A stretch of DNA of 64,000 bases. Origin: Paraplanobispora takensis (GTDB taxonomy: Bacteria; Actinomycetota; Actinomycetes; Streptosporangiales; Streptosporangiaceae). Positions 27,080 through 36,009 of this stretch are shown here, piece by piece. A program made the position numbers and the translations under genes. Location of the stretch: assembly GCF_016863195.1 (NCBI RefSeq), contig NZ_BOOK01000016.1, positions 186,001 to 250,000 on the forward strand, in the 5' to 3' direction. The stretch's first letter is position 1. Each line of letters opens with the position of its first letter. Under the pieces are notes generated by a model, which searched no databases, was not told the origin of the DNA, and saw only the letters and a program-made list of their open reading frames with translations.

Positions 27080-28237
27080 TCAGGCCGTTCCCGTCTCGGC
27101 CAGCCGCCCGAGGATGAGGCCCACCTGGAGGGTGAAGGCCGAGCGGCCCTCCGTGGGCTGATAGCCGGTCAGCTCCGTGATCTTACGCAGACGGTAGCGC
27201 ACCGTGTTGGGGTGGACGAAGAGCAATCGGGCCGTCGCCTCCAGGGAGGTGCCCTGCTCCAGATAGGTGGCCAGCGTGTCGAGCAGCGGCGTGCCCATCA
27301 GCGGGAGATAGACGTGCTCGATGAGCTGCGCCCTGGCGTCCTCGTCGCCGTCGATGGCCCGCTCGGCCAGCAGGTCCTCGGCGTGGACGGGCCGGGGGGC
27401 GTCCGGCCACCCGGCGGCGGCCCGCAGCCCGGCGATCGCGGCGCGCGCCGAGCTGGCGGCCGTGTGCAGGTCGCTCACCTCGGGCCCGATCACGATCGGG
27501 CCCGGCCCGAAGCGCGGCACCACGTGCTTGGCCGCGGCGCTGACGCTGTCGGCCCCGCCCACGATCACGATGAGCTGGTCGCCCTGGACGCCGGCCAGCA
27601 TGTCCATCCCGGCCCTGCGGCCCCGGTCGCGCAGTCCGTCTATCACCGCCTGCGGGTCGTCGTCGGGCGCGAGGCCGGCCAGCACGACCACCGGCGAGGA
27701 GGTCCAGCCCAGCGCGGCGGCCCACGAGTGCAGGCCGTCGTCCACCTCGCCGCGTACCAGCGCGTCCACGATCAGCGCCTCCAGGCGCGCGTCCCAGGCC
27801 CCGCGGGCCTCCGCCTCGCGGGCGTAGACGTGCGCGGCGGCGAAGGCGACGTCCCGCGTGTAGCGGAGCATCGCCTGCTGGAGCTGGTCCTCCCCGCCCG
27901 GCGCGGCCAGCTCCTTGGTCTGCGCCTCGACCACCTCGACCACGATCCGGACGATGTCCACGGTCTGCTGCAGGGAGATGGAGCGCTTGAGCTCGCGGGG
28001 CGCGGTGCCGAAGAACTCGATGCTGGGCGTGGGCCGTTCACGTCCGGCGTGCTGGAACCACTCCACGAAGGCGGCGATCCCCGCCTGGGCGACCAGCCCG
28101 ACCCAGGACCTGTCCTCGGCCGACAGTGCGCGGAACCACGGCAGCCGCTCGTCCATCCGGGCCATGGCCGCCGTGCCGAGGGAGCCCATGGCCCGTTCGA
28201 GCCTGCGCGTGGTGTCCTCGCGGATCCGATCGTTCAC
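27080..28237 (-). CDS. fasR: PucR/CdaR-family regulator of fatty-acid synthesis (FasR-like)
   Basis: 385 aa. The central region is a degenerate GGDEF-like PucR domain (VVVLAGLAPDDDPQAVIDG), and the C-terminus is the PucR helix-turn-helix (LATYLEQGTSLEATARLLFVHPNTVRYRLRKITELTGYQP). A regulator of this type lies directly upstream of fabD in Streptomyces, where FasR activates the fab operon; that precedent plus position is the basis of the name. Transcribed in the same direction as fabD with a 117-bp gap that contains the operator candidate. Confidence 0.82.
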   Translation of the reverse strand: MNDRIREDTTRRLERAMGSLGTAAMARMDERLPWFRALSAEDRSWVGLVAQAGIAAFVEWFQHAGRERPTPSIEFFGTAPRELKRSISLQQTVDIVRIVVEVVEAQTKELAAPGGEDQLQQAMLRYTRDVAFAAAHVYAREAEARGAWDARLEALIVDALVRGEVDDGLHSWAAALGWTSSPVVVLAGLAPDDDPQAVIDGLRDRGRRAGMDMLAGVQGDQLIVIVGGADSVSAAAKHVVPRFGPGPIVIGPEVSDLHTAASSARAAIAGLRAAAGWPDAPRPVHAEDLLAERAIDGDEDARAQLIEHVYLPLMGTPLLDTLATYLEQGTSLEATARLLFVHPNTVRYRLRKITELTGYQPTEGRSAFTLQVGLILGRLAETGTA

Positions 28238-28309
28238 GACATAAGAGTGCCAGCTCCGTGCCGATGCGGCAGCCGCGCCCCCCGTGCCCGGAGGACGTCC
28301 GGAGGACGC

Positions 28310-28789
28310 CTAGATGACGGCGACGGCGGTGATCAGGCCGATGGCCAGGTGGGTGGCGGCCAGCAGGCGGGTGCCCGGCTGGAGCTCGCGTTCGGCGACC
28401 AGTTCGCGCACGGAGATCCCGGCCACCTTGTCGAAGATGATCATGCCCGCGGTCTGTACGGCGATGCCGACCAGGCCGAACACCAGGGTCGCCAGCAGGC
28501 CCTCGTGCAGGGCGCCGCCCGAGGACCAGATGGAGGCCGCCACGATCAGGCCCACGGCGACCAGCCCGGAGGTGGTGAGCAGGGTGGCGTTGGGGTTGCG
28601 GTCGGTCTTGATCAGCCGGCTGAGCTTGCCGGGGATGGCCAGGTCGATCACATAGAAGCCGATGACCAGCAGGATCACGCCGAGTACGGCGTAGCAGGCG
28701 ATGGCGAGCGCGCCCCGGCCGAGGGTCTCGGCGAGCGAGTAGCTCACCAGGTCGACCGGCGCAGGCTGCGGGGTGGGACTGAAGCTCAT
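28310..28789 (-). CDS. DUF350 integral membrane protein
   Basis: 159 aa, four predicted membrane helices (about 27-48, 73-90, 100-120, 140-158). ATG 28789 opens MSFSPTPQPAP. DUF350/YjfL proteins are found with ATP-grasp enzymes of the glutathionylspermidine-synthase family, as here (28833-29993, 43 bp upstream). Probably part of a membrane or cell-envelope modification or stress module; exact role unknown. Confidence 0.85.
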   Translation of the reverse strand: MSFSPTPQPAPVDLVSYSLAETLGRGALAIACYAVLGVILLVIGFYVIDLAIPGKLSRLIKTDRNPNATLLTTSGLVAVGLIVAASIWSSGGALHEGLLATLVFGLVGIAVQTAGMIIFDKVAGISVRELVAERELQPGTRLLAATHLAIGLITAVAVI

Positions 28790-28832
28790 ATGGGTGTCTC
28801 CGGGCTCTGAAGGTCGGATTGTCGAAGAAGGA

Positions 28833-29993
28833 TCACAGCTCGATGCGATGCGGTACGAAGGACGACGTGTCGTCGGTGATCCAGCCCGGCGTCTCTCGGA
28901 TGCCGAGCCCGGCGGCCTCGTCGTGGACCACCCAGGCGCCGAGCACCGGCCGGTTGCCGTCGAAGACGGGCAGCGCCTCGAACGCCTGGTAGAGGTACCC
29001 CTCGGCGCCGTAGGCGTCACCGGTCTGCATGTTCCCGCCGGGGCTGACGATCCGCATGCCCGCCCCCTCCCGGCCCAGCAGCGGCTTGGCGATGTGGGCG
29101 GGCAGGTCGCGGGGCCCGTCGAGATAGGCGGGCAGCAGGTTCGGATGGCCCGGGTACAGCTCCCACAGCACGGCCAGCAGCGCCTTGTTCGACAGCAGCA
29201 TCTTCCACAGCGGCTCGATCCAGGTCATCGAGACCTGCTGGCGCACGGCCCGGTCCCCGAACGGGTCGGCGATGACCCACTCCCAGGGGTACAGCTTGCA
29301 CAGGGTGCGGATCACCCGGCGCTCCATGTCCACGAACCGGAGGTTGAGGCCGTCCCAGCCGATGTCCTCCATGGTCACCGCGATCGTCTCGAGCCCGGCC
29401 AGGCCGGCGGTCTCCTGCAGGTAGGCGAGGGTCATCGCCTCCTCGCCGCTCTCGTCCATGTGGGTCCAGGCGAAGTGGGCGGGACCGGTGGGCAGGGTCG
29501 GGGCGATCTCCCGCCAGCGGTCGACCAGCCGCTCGTGGATGGAGTTCCACTGGTCGTCGTCCGGATACACGTCCTTGAGCCAGAACCACTGGACGACCGA
29601 GCTCTCCAGCAGGCTGGTGGGGGTGTCGGCGTTGTACTCCAGCAGCTTGGCCGGGCCGGTCCCGTCATAGCGCAGGTCGAAGCGGCCGAACAGGTGCGGG
29701 TCGCGCCGCTCCCAGGAGCGGGCGATCTCCGGGGCGGCCCACTCCGGGATGGCGAACTCGGCGTAGCGGCCCTTGCCGACGACGTGCTCCACCGCGTGCA
29801 GGCACATCCGGTGCAGTTCCTCGACCTGCTCCTCCAGGGCCAGGACCTCGTCCATGGAGAAGACGTACTGGACGCTCTCGTCCCAGTAGGGGCGGTCGAG
29901 GCCGGCGGGGTGGGCGGAACGGTGGTAGGCCAGGCCGTGACCTTCGATGATGCGCTCCCAGCCGTCCCGGGGGAGCGAGGTCTCGCGTCTCAT
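28833..29993 (-). CDS. Glutathionylspermidine synthase-family ATP-grasp ligase
   Basis: 386 aa. Shows the family's ATP-grasp pattern: FDLRYDGTGPAKLLEYNADTPTSLLES (about 105-130), MTLAYLQETAGLAG, and KPLLGREGAGMRI near 290-302. Members form amide bonds on peptides or small amines using ATP; only trypanosomal and enterobacterial relatives make glutathionylspermidine, which actinobacteria lack, so this paralogue (YgiC/YjfC type) probably modifies a protein or peptide. Operon with the DUF350 gene and the small gene at 30004. Confidence 0.85.
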   Translation of the reverse strand: MRRETSLPRDGWERIIEGHGLAYHRSAHPAGLDRPYWDESVQYVFSMDEVLALEEQVEELHRMCLHAVEHVVGKGRYAEFAIPEWAAPEIARSWERRDPHLFGRFDLRYDGTGPAKLLEYNADTPTSLLESSVVQWFWLKDVYPDDDQWNSIHERLVDRWREIAPTLPTGPAHFAWTHMDESGEEAMTLAYLQETAGLAGLETIAVTMEDIGWDGLNLRFVDMERRVIRTLCKLYPWEWVIADPFGDRAVRQQVSMTWIEPLWKMLLSNKALLAVLWELYPGHPNLLPAYLDGPRDLPAHIAKPLLGREGAGMRIVSPGGNMQTGDAYGAEGYLYQAFEALPVFDGNRPVLGAWVVHDEAAGLGIRETPGWITDDTSSFVPHRIEL

Positions 29994-30003
29994 CGACGGG
30001 TGC

Positions 30004-30435
30004 TCAGCTGCCGCTGGAGCTGCGGCCGCCGAAGCCGCCGCGCTGGATGACGGCGCCCTTGCGGGTGACGATGGTGACGTCGGAGGGCTTGACGGTGGTG
30101 CCCTTGACCACCCGCGCGCCGGAGCGCGTGCCCCCGTAGTACCACCCGTAGGCGCCGTGGGATCCGCGGTAGTGGGTCTCGTCGCAGTAGTCGTCGTCCA
30201 CGATCGTGTAGGACCCGTCCGGCTGCCGGCTGCCGAGGTCCACGCAGTCGGCGCCGACTTCCTCGTAGTCGTCGTCGGCCGCGCACGCGCCGATGATGCC
30301 CAGCGAGACGATGCCGATGGTGGTGATCGTGATGGCCTTGGACGCCTTGGAACCGGTCCCCTTCGAGGACTTCGGGGGTGACTGCGAACCCGGCTTGCCC
30401 GGGGGGTTCTGAGCCATCGGATGTTTGCGCGCCAT
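30004..30435 (-). CDS. Small membrane-linked protein of the DUF350/ATP-grasp operon
   Basis: 143 aa. A Lys/Ser/Pro-rich N-terminus (1-34) precedes one hydrophobic segment ITITTIGIVSLGIIGACA (35-52), then an acidic DDDYEEVGADCVD and a Gly/Tyr/Arg/Ser-rich tail ending RGGFGGRSSSGS. ATG 30435 has GGAG close upstream; MAQNPPG (30417) is another possible start. Similar in plan to the YgiB-type partner of YgiC ATP-grasp enzymes, and a plausible substrate of the ligase encoded 10 bp downstream. Function not established. Confidence 0.72.
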   Translation of the reverse strand: MARKHPMAQNPPGKPGSQSPPKSSKGTGSKASKAITITTIGIVSLGIIGACAADDDYEEVGADCVDLGSRQPDGSYTIVDDDYCDETHYRGSHGAYGWYYGGTRSGARVVKGTTVKPSDVTIVTRKGAVIQRGGFGGRSSSGS

Positions 30436-30602
30436 CGAGCTCCAATGAGATGTGTCAGGACAGGTTATCCATCCCGTTTTGCCTGTTCAACTACGTGACC
30501 ATGTCGTAAGGTTCCCGGCTGCGGGAGGCGGCAGGCGGAGGGGTGCGGACCTGCCGGTGGGCGGCCGCCGGGTTGTCGGTGGGGAGACGTAACGTCGGGG
30601 GC

Positions 30603-31304
30603 GTGAACCGTACCGACCGGCTTTACGCCCTCGTCGAGGAGCTGCGCGCGATCTCGCCCAGGGCCCGCTCCGCGCGCGAGCTCGCGGAGCGGTTCGAGGT
30701 GAGCGCCCGCACGGTCGAGCGCGACATCTCCGCGCTTCAGCAGTCCGGCGTGCCGATCTACGCCGAGACCGGCAGGCGCGGCGGCTACGTCCTGGACAAG
30801 AGCAGGTCCCTGCCGCCGCTGAACTTCACCCCCGAGGAGGCCGTCGCGATCGCCGTGGCGCTGGACCGCGCGGGCGACAGCCCCTTCGCCACCCAGGCCC
30901 GCAGCGCCCTGCGCAAGCTGATGGCCGCCATGCCCGACCTCGACGGCGACCGGGCCAGGGAGCTGGCCGGCCGGGTGCGCCTGCTCGTCGAGCCGGAGCC
31001 GTACCCCCGGGTCTCGCGGGTGATAGAGCAGGCGCTGCTGCACCGCCGCGTCCTGCGGATCGCCTACACCGACTCCAAGGGCCAGGCCACCGAGCGCGAG
31101 GTGGAGCCGGGCGTCTTCGTGGGCGGCCGCGGCGGCCACTGGTACCTCGTGGGCTGGTGCCGTAACCGCAGCGACGTCCGGGTCTTCCGGCTCGACCGGA
31201 TCTCCAGGGCCGAGGAGACCGACGAGCCCTCGCCCGAGCACCCGCCCGAGCGTTTCTCCCCCGAGGTGCCGGGGCTGGTGTTCGGAAATCCGAAACTCGA
31301 GTGA
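30603..31304 (+). CDS. WYL-domain (YafY-type) transcriptional regulator
   Basis: 233 aa. N-terminal DeoR/HTH_11 winged helix (SARELAERFEVSARTVERDISALQQSGVPIYAETGRRGGY) and C-terminal WYL domain (RIAYTDSKGQATEREVEPG...GHWYLVGWCRNRSDVRVFRLDRIS). WYL proteins bind nucleic acid or nucleotide ligands. Start GTG 30603; in-frame ATG 30543 would add 20 weak residues. It precedes the VOC gene by 76 bp in the same direction and probably controls it. Confidence 0.88.
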   Translation: MNRTDRLYALVEELRAISPRARSARELAERFEVSARTVERDISALQQSGVPIYAETGRRGGYVLDKSRSLPPLNFTPEEAVAIAVALDRAGDSPFATQARSALRKLMAAMPDLDGDRARELAGRVRLLVEPEPYPRVSRVIEQALLHRRVLRIAYTDSKGQATEREVEPGVFVGGRGGHWYLVGWCRNRSDVRVFRLDRISRAEETDEPSPEHPPERFSPEVPGLVFGNPKLE

Positions 31305-31380
31305 AAACACCGACATAGGGTTGTCGCCGGGCCGGTTCATCGTAGAGGTGTTCGAGGAAAGCAATCCGAAGGGACACCTG

Positions 31381-31767
31381 ATGATCAACACCGTCGCCTG
31401 GTTCGAGATCGCCACCGACGACCCGAAGGGCGCGGAGGAGTTCTACGGCGGCCTGTTCGGCTGGACGTTCTCCACCGACGAGGACGCGGCCAAGGGCGGG
31501 ATGGACTACCGGCTGATCGGCTACGCGGACGCCGAGGGTCCCAAGGGCGGGGTGTTCGGCAACGGCGGTCGGTTCCCCAACCACGGGGTCTTCTCCGTGG
31601 TCGTCGCCGACACCGCGGCCACCTGCGAGCACGCGGAGAAGCTGGGCGGCGAGGTGGTGTTCAAGATGCTGGGCAACGCCAACGGCCCCGACTTCGCCTA
31701 CATCCGCGACGTCTCCGGCAACCTGTTCGGCGTCTTCACCCCGCCGAACCTCCCCGCCGGGGCGTGA
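31381..31767 (+). CDS. VOC-superfamily (glyoxalase/bleomycin-resistance-like) protein
   Basis: 128 aa, one VOC fold of two beta-alpha-beta-beta-beta modules: INTVAWFEIATDDPKGAEEFYGGLFGWTF and VFSVVVADTAATCEHAEKLGG...FAYIRDVSGNLFGVFTP. ATG 31381 has AAGGGA six bases upstream. Likely binds a small molecule or metal-dependent substrate; no specific activity can be assigned. Paired with the WYL regulator. Confidence 0.85.
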   Translation: MINTVAWFEIATDDPKGAEEFYGGLFGWTFSTDEDAAKGGMDYRLIGYADAEGPKGGVFGNGGRFPNHGVFSVVVADTAATCEHAEKLGGEVVFKMLGNANGPDFAYIRDVSGNLFGVFTPPNLPAGA

Positions 31768-31826
31768 GGGCCCGCCCTTCGGCGGTACGGCGCCGCGGGA
31801 CGCCCCCGGCGCCGTGCCGGCGGCCC

Positions 31827-31878
31827 GCCCCGGCGTGACGGACCGCCGGTCAGCCCCGGCGTGACGGGCCGGCGTGGT
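31827..31878. repeat. 26-bp tandem duplication at the MarR gene 3' end
   Basis: GCCCCGGCGTGACGG occurs at 31827 and 31853 (26-bp period), the second copy lying inside the 3' end of the MarR gene (stop at 31850-31852) and the first just outside it. Confidence 0.75.
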
Positions 31879-32374
31879 CCCCCAGGGCGAGCAGCATCGT
31901 CCGCAGCAGGTCGGCCAGGTCCCGCACGGCGGTCTCCGGGACGCCGGAGAACAGCTCCCGGTGCGCCCGGGTGGTCGCCACGGCCAGTTCCTCCGCGCGC
32001 CGCACGCCCAGCGGGGTCAGTCTGACCCACGAGCTGCGCCCGTCGTCCGGGTCGGGCTCGCGCTCGACGAGCCCGGCGCCGGTGAGGCGCTGCAGGATGT
32101 TGCTCGTCCCGCCGGTGGTGAGCGAGGTGCGCGAGGCCAGCAGGCTCGGCTTGAGACGGTAGGGGACCCCGGCCCTGCGCAGGGTCGCCAGGACGTCGAA
32201 GTCGGCGTAGGTCAGGCCGTACTCCCCGAGCACCGCCTGGGTGACCTCCTCCACCCGGCCCTTCAGCCGCCCCAGGCGCTTGACGATCTCCAGCTCCGTG
32301 GTGGCGGTCTCGGGCAGCTCCGCCCGCCACGCCGCGATCATCTCGTCGACGTGGTCCATCTCTTCCCGTGCCAT
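31850..32374 (-). CDS. MarR-family transcriptional regulator
   Basis: 174 aa. Winged helix with the MarR pattern: YADFDVLATLRRAG, then LLASRTSLTTGGTSNILQRLTGAGLVEREPDPDDGRSSWVRLTPLG (recognition helix and wing), flanked by dimerisation helices. Divergent from the amidohydrolase across a 74-bp gap with a 16-bp inverted repeat, so autoregulation plus control of that gene is likely. Confidence 0.9.
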   Translation of the reverse strand: MAREEMDHVDEMIAAWRAELPETATTELEIVKRLGRLKGRVEEVTQAVLGEYGLTYADFDVLATLRRAGVPYRLKPSLLASRTSLTTGGTSNILQRLTGAGLVEREPDPDDGRSSWVRLTPLGVRRAEELAVATTRAHRELFSGVPETAVRDLADLLRTMLLALGDHAGPSRRG

Positions 32375-32393
32375 GGGGTTGAGGGTATCTCCC

Positions 32394-32426
32394 TTGACTG
32401 ATAGCTTTCGAAAAAGCTTTTTTGAT
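32394..32426. promoter_or_regulatory. MarR operator candidate and divergent promoter
   Basis: TTGACT at 32394-32399 resembles a -35 box for the amidohydrolase. The inverted repeat AGCTTT-CGAA-AAAGCT covers 32403-32418, between it and possible -10 sequences (TTTGAT, 32421-32426). A-T content here is far above the neighbourhood. Confidence 0.55.
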
Positions 32427-32448
32427 TGCTGTCTGGAAAGGAATCTCC

Positions 32449-33735
32449 GTGCGCACTCTCATCGCCGGCGGGACCGTGATCGACACCGAGCCCGGCGTCC
32501 GCGTCCTGCCCGGGGCCGACGTGCTCGTCGAGGACGGGGTCATCGGCGCGGTCGGGCCGGATCTCGCGGGGGATCACGAGACCGGGGCCGCGGGTGTCGA
32601 GGTCGTCGACGCGACGGGCATGATCGTGCTGCCCGGCTTCGTCGACACCCACCGCCACCTGTGGCAGAGCGTCCTGCGCTCGCTCGCGGCCGACATGACG
32701 CTGGGCGACTATCTCGGTGTCGTCCTGGGCCGCCTGGGCCCCGCCTACCGCCCCGAGGACGTGTACGCGGCGAACCTGTGGGGCGCCCTGGAGGCGCTCG
32801 ACGCCGGGATCACCGCGGTGCACGACTGGTCCCACATCCAGCTCACCCCCGAGCACACCGACGCCGCGATCGAGGCCCTGCGCGAGTCGGGGATCAGAGC
32901 GGTCTTCGCCTACGCCCACCCCGGCGGCGGCGCCGCTCGCCGGGAGGACGAGGTACGGCGGGCCGCCGCGCTGCTCGGCGGCCCGGGCCCGGTCACCGCC
33001 GGGCTGGCCGCGTCGGGCCCGGTCTACGGCTCGATCGAGGAGGCCGAGGCCGACTGGCGGCTCGCCCGTGAACTGGGCCTGCAGATCAGCCTGCACGCCA
33101 CCGGGACCGGCGCGGTCGAGCGGCTGCACGCGGCCGGGCTGCTCGGGCCGGACGTCATGGTCGTGCACGGCAACGGGTTCACCGACGAGGCCGTGAAGCT
33201 GCTGGCCGGCAGCGGCGGCGTCGCGTCCGTGACCCCGGCGGTGGAGATGCGGATGGGGTTCGGCGACCCGGAGACCGGCAGGTTCCGGGCCGCGGGCATC
33301 CCCACCGGCCTGGGGATCGACACGGTGACGAACATCCCGGGCGACATGTTCGCCGCGATGCGCGCGGCCTTGGCGGCGGACGGGCTCCGGGGCGGCACGC
33401 TGACCGCCGCCGACCTGCTGGGAATCGCCACGATCGAGGGCGCGGCCGTCCTCGGCATGCGGGACCGGATCGGCTCGCTGCGTCCCGGCAAGCAGGCCGA
33501 CCTCGTACTGCTGCGCACCGACCGCCCCGGCCTGGCCCCGGTCCACGACCCGATCGCCACGGTGGTCACCTCCGCCGGTCCGGCCGACGTGGACACCGTG
33601 CTGGTCGCCGGACGGATCGTGAAGCGAGGGGGCCGCCTGGTCCACACCGACCCGTCCAAGGCGCTCACCCTCGCCTCCGGCTCGGCGGCCCACGTCATGG
33701 CGGAAGCGGAGGGCCGGACGGCGGCCGCGCGTTGA
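32449..33735 (+). CDS. Amidohydrolase-family (atrazine chlorohydrolase/cytosine deaminase-like) enzyme
   Basis: 428 aa metal-dependent hydrolase. Metal ligands His68-x-His70 in VDTHRHLWQS, further His in ISLHATGTG and VVHGNGF, and the Asp of GLGIDTVTNIPGD. C-terminal beta sandwich with LRPGKQADLVLLR. GTG 32449 is set by AAAGGA seven bases upstream. Probably deaminates or dechlorinates a heterocycle; substrate unknown. Controlled by the divergent MarR regulator. Confidence 0.88.
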   Translation: MRTLIAGGTVIDTEPGVRVLPGADVLVEDGVIGAVGPDLAGDHETGAAGVEVVDATGMIVLPGFVDTHRHLWQSVLRSLAADMTLGDYLGVVLGRLGPAYRPEDVYAANLWGALEALDAGITAVHDWSHIQLTPEHTDAAIEALRESGIRAVFAYAHPGGGAARREDEVRRAAALLGGPGPVTAGLAASGPVYGSIEEAEADWRLARELGLQISLHATGTGAVERLHAAGLLGPDVMVVHGNGFTDEAVKLLAGSGGVASVTPAVEMRMGFGDPETGRFRAAGIPTGLGIDTVTNIPGDMFAAMRAALAADGLRGGTLTAADLLGIATIEGAAVLGMRDRIGSLRPGKQADLVLLRTDRPGLAPVHDPIATVVTSAGPADVDTVLVAGRIVKRGGRLVHTDPSKALTLASGSAAHVMAEAEGRTAAAR

Positions 33736-33900
33736 GCGGGGACGGGCCCGCGACGGGGACCGGCGCGGCGAGCACGGCCCCACCCGGGGAGCGGGCGGGT
33801 GCTCTGGTGGGGGCGGTGGTCGCGGGGGAGGACGGGTACGGCGCTGCCGGGGGAGGAGCCGGCTTGGAGAGGACGGATAGGCGCTGCCGGGGAGCGGGGG

Positions 33901-35151
33901 TCAGCGGCCGGAGGGGAGGGCCAGGGGGGCGGTGGCGGGCGGGGCCGGGTGGAGTCCCGGGGGCAGGGGAGCGGGCGGGAGCCGTACGGTGACCACCAGG
34001 CCGCCGTCGGGGCGGGGGCGGGCCTCGACGGAGCCGCGGTGGGCCTGGGCGATGGCGCGGACGATGGACAGGCCCAGGCCCGCGCCGCCGGCCGAGCCGG
34101 TGCGGTCGCGGTCGAGGCGGCGGAACGGCTCGAACAGATCGTCCACCCGGCCGGTGGGGACGACGCGGCCGGTGTTCTCCACGGTGACGACGCCTCCCCA
34201 CCGGTCCCGCCCGGTACGCAGGACGATCAGGCCGCGCTCGTCGTTGTACTTGACCGCGTTGTCGAGCAGGTTGCCGATCATCCGCTCCAGCAGCACCGGG
34301 TCGCCCGCCGCCGGGGCCGCGCGCAGCTCGGCGGTCGCCTCCGGGACCGAGGCCAGCGCGCTGCCGGCGAGCTCGGCCAGGTCCACCGGGCGGCGGTCGG
34401 TCAGCTCGCGCTCGCTCTGCGCCAGCAGCAGCAGGCCCTCGATCAGCCGTTCCTGGCGGCCGTTGGACTCAAGCAGCTCGGCCCCGGCCCTCCTGACCTG
34501 CCGCGGCAGCTGGGGATCGGTCATGGACACCTGCAGCAGCGCCCGGTCGATCGCCAGCGGGGTGCGCAGCTCGTGCGAGGCGTTGGCCACGAACCGGCGC
34601 TGGCTGTCGAAGGCCCGGTTCAGGCGCTCCAGCATGGAGTCGAAGGTGTCGGCCAGCTCCCGCAGCTCGTCGTACGGGCCGTCCAGGGCGATGCGCTCGT
34701 GCAGCGTGCTCTCCGACAGGCGCCGGGCCGTCTCGGTCATCTTGTGCAGCGGCGCCAGCACGCGGCGGGCCACGATCCACCCGATGGCCAGCCCGGCGCC
34801 CCCGACCACCACGATGGCCAGCAGCGACCACTGGAGCATCGAGGTCATCACGTTGGTGCGGTAGACGTCCCTGAGCTCCCCGACGATCCGCATGGTGCCG
34901 GGCTGGGGAAGCTGCCGGAGGGCGTCCTCGGCGGGGATCCGGACGGCGAAGGCCGTCGGTTTGCTCGCCATGACGGGCTGCTCGATCGTGCGCTGCACGA
35001 ACAGGTAGTTGACCAGCACGAACACGACGCCGACCGCGAAGAACAGGCTGCCGTAGACCAGGGTCAGGCGCAGCCGTACCGAGACCCGCCGCCCGCCCGG
35101 CCCCGCCGCCTGCCGCGCGCCGGGCGGGTCCGCGGGCCCCCGCGGGGTCAC
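33901..35151 (-). CDS. Sensor histidine kinase (second OmpR-type system)
   Basis: 416 aa. Two membrane helices (about 33-52 and 107-127) around an extracellular region of about 55 residues; HAMP; phospho-acceptor His193 in NASHELRTPLA; ATP-binding NLLDNAVKYN and GGAGLGLSIVRAIAQAHRG. GTG 35151 overlaps the regulator's TGA (GTGA). Pairs with the response regulator at 35148-35801 and lies downstream of the exporter operon. Close paralogue of the kinase at 8014-9189 but with an ordinary sensor loop. Confidence 0.93.
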   Translation of the reverse strand: MTPRGPADPPGARQAAGPGGRRVSVRLRLTLVYGSLFFAVGVVFVLVNYLFVQRTIEQPVMASKPTAFAVRIPAEDALRQLPQPGTMRIVGELRDVYRTNVMTSMLQWSLLAIVVVGGAGLAIGWIVARRVLAPLHKMTETARRLSESTLHERIALDGPYDELRELADTFDSMLERLNRAFDSQRRFVANASHELRTPLAIDRALLQVSMTDPQLPRQVRRAGAELLESNGRQERLIEGLLLLAQSERELTDRRPVDLAELAGSALASVPEATAELRAAPAAGDPVLLERMIGNLLDNAVKYNDERGLIVLRTGRDRWGGVVTVENTGRVVPTGRVDDLFEPFRRLDRDRTGSAGGAGLGLSIVRAIAQAHRGSVEARPRPDGGLVVTVRLPPAPLPPGLHPAPPATAPLALPSGR

Positions 35152-35801
35152 AGGCGGTACCCCGCGCCCGTCACGGTCTCCACGACCGGCGGGGAGCCCA
35201 GTTTCTTGCGCAGGGTCATCACCGTGACCCGCACCGAGTTGGTGAAGTAGCTGATGTTCTCGTCCCACGCCTTCTCCAGCAGTTCCTCGGCGCTGACCAC
35301 CGCGCCCCCGGCCCGCATCAGGATCTCCAGGACGGCGAACTCCTTGGGGCTCAGCCCGACGTAGCGGCCGTCGCGGAAGACCTCCCGGCGGTTCGGATCC
35401 AGGGTGATGCCGGCCCGGCTGAGCACCGGCGGGACCGCCGGGGAGGTACGGCGGGCCAGCGCCCGCACCCGGGCCACCAGCTCGGGGAAGTCGAACGGCT
35501 TGCACAGATAGTCGTCCGCGCCGATCGACAGCCCCTCGACCTTCGCCTTCAGGTCCGCGGCGGCGGTCAGCATGATGATCCGGGCCGGGATCCGGTCCGA
35601 GACCAGGCGGCGGCAGACCTCGTCACCGTGGACCACCGGCAGGTCCCGGTCCAGCACGATCACGTCGTAGTCGTTGACGGCCGCCCGCTCCAGCGCCGCG
35701 TCGCCGTCGTAGACGACGTCCACGGCCATGGTCTCCCTGCGCAGGCCGGTCGCCACGATGTCGGCGAGCACCCGCTCGTCCTCGGCAATGAGCACTCGCA
35801 T
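35148..35801 (-). CDS. OmpR-family response regulator (second system)
   Basis: 217 aa from ATG 35801, which has AGGA eight bases upstream; ATG 35810 adds MTF. Acidic pocket AEDER, Asp51 in IVLDRDLPV, Lys in LCKPF, C-terminal winged helix LSPKEFAVLEILM...TGAGYRL. Overlaps the kinase start by GTGA. The repeat GTTAAAC-N4-GGTAAGG (35825-35842) immediately upstream and its twin at 39660-39677 are likely its binding sites. Confidence 0.93.
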   Translation of the reverse strand: MRVLIAEDERVLADIVATGLRRETMAVDVVYDGDAALERAAVNDYDVIVLDRDLPVVHGDEVCRRLVSDRIPARIIMLTAAADLKAKVEGLSIGADDYLCKPFDFPELVARVRALARRTSPAVPPVLSRAGITLDPNRREVFRDGRYVGLSPKEFAVLEILMRAGGAVVSAEELLEKAWDENISYFTNSVRVTVMTLRKKLGSPPVVETVTGAGYRL

Positions 35802-35824
35802 GAAGGTCATCCTGATTCCGCCGG

Positions 35825-35842
35825 GTTAAACATCGGGTAAGG
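35825..35842 (-). promoter_or_regulatory. 11-bp-spaced direct repeat upstream of response regulator
   Basis: GTTAAAC (35825-35831) and GGTAAGG (35836-35842), 11 bp apart, directly before the regulator's start. Same motif and spacing as at 39660-39677. Probable autoregulatory site. Confidence 0.6.
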
Positions 35843-35874
35843 ACGCGGCCCGGGGCGGCGGCACCGGACCGCCC

Positions 35875-35926
35875 CCGCCCCGGACCGTCCCCCGATCGCC
35901 CCGCCCCGGACCGTCCCCCGATCGCC
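35875..35926. repeat. 26-bp C-rich tandem repeat
   Basis: CCGCCCCGGACCGTCCCCC plus GATCGCC recurs at 35875 and 35901 (period 26), in the gap between the response regulator and the ABC permease; a degenerate continuation follows to about 35965. Confidence 0.75.
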
Positions 35927-36009
35927 CCGCCCCGGGCCGCCCCCGCCCCGGGCCGCCCCCGCGCCGGCCCGGGACCGCGCCGCGGTCAGGGTGTGGATCA
36001 GAGCGTGGA

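Noticed and set aside
28833-29993. True glutathionylspermidine synthase
   Set aside because: Actinobacteria do not make glutathione, and the amidase half is absent; only the ATP-grasp family assignment is kept.
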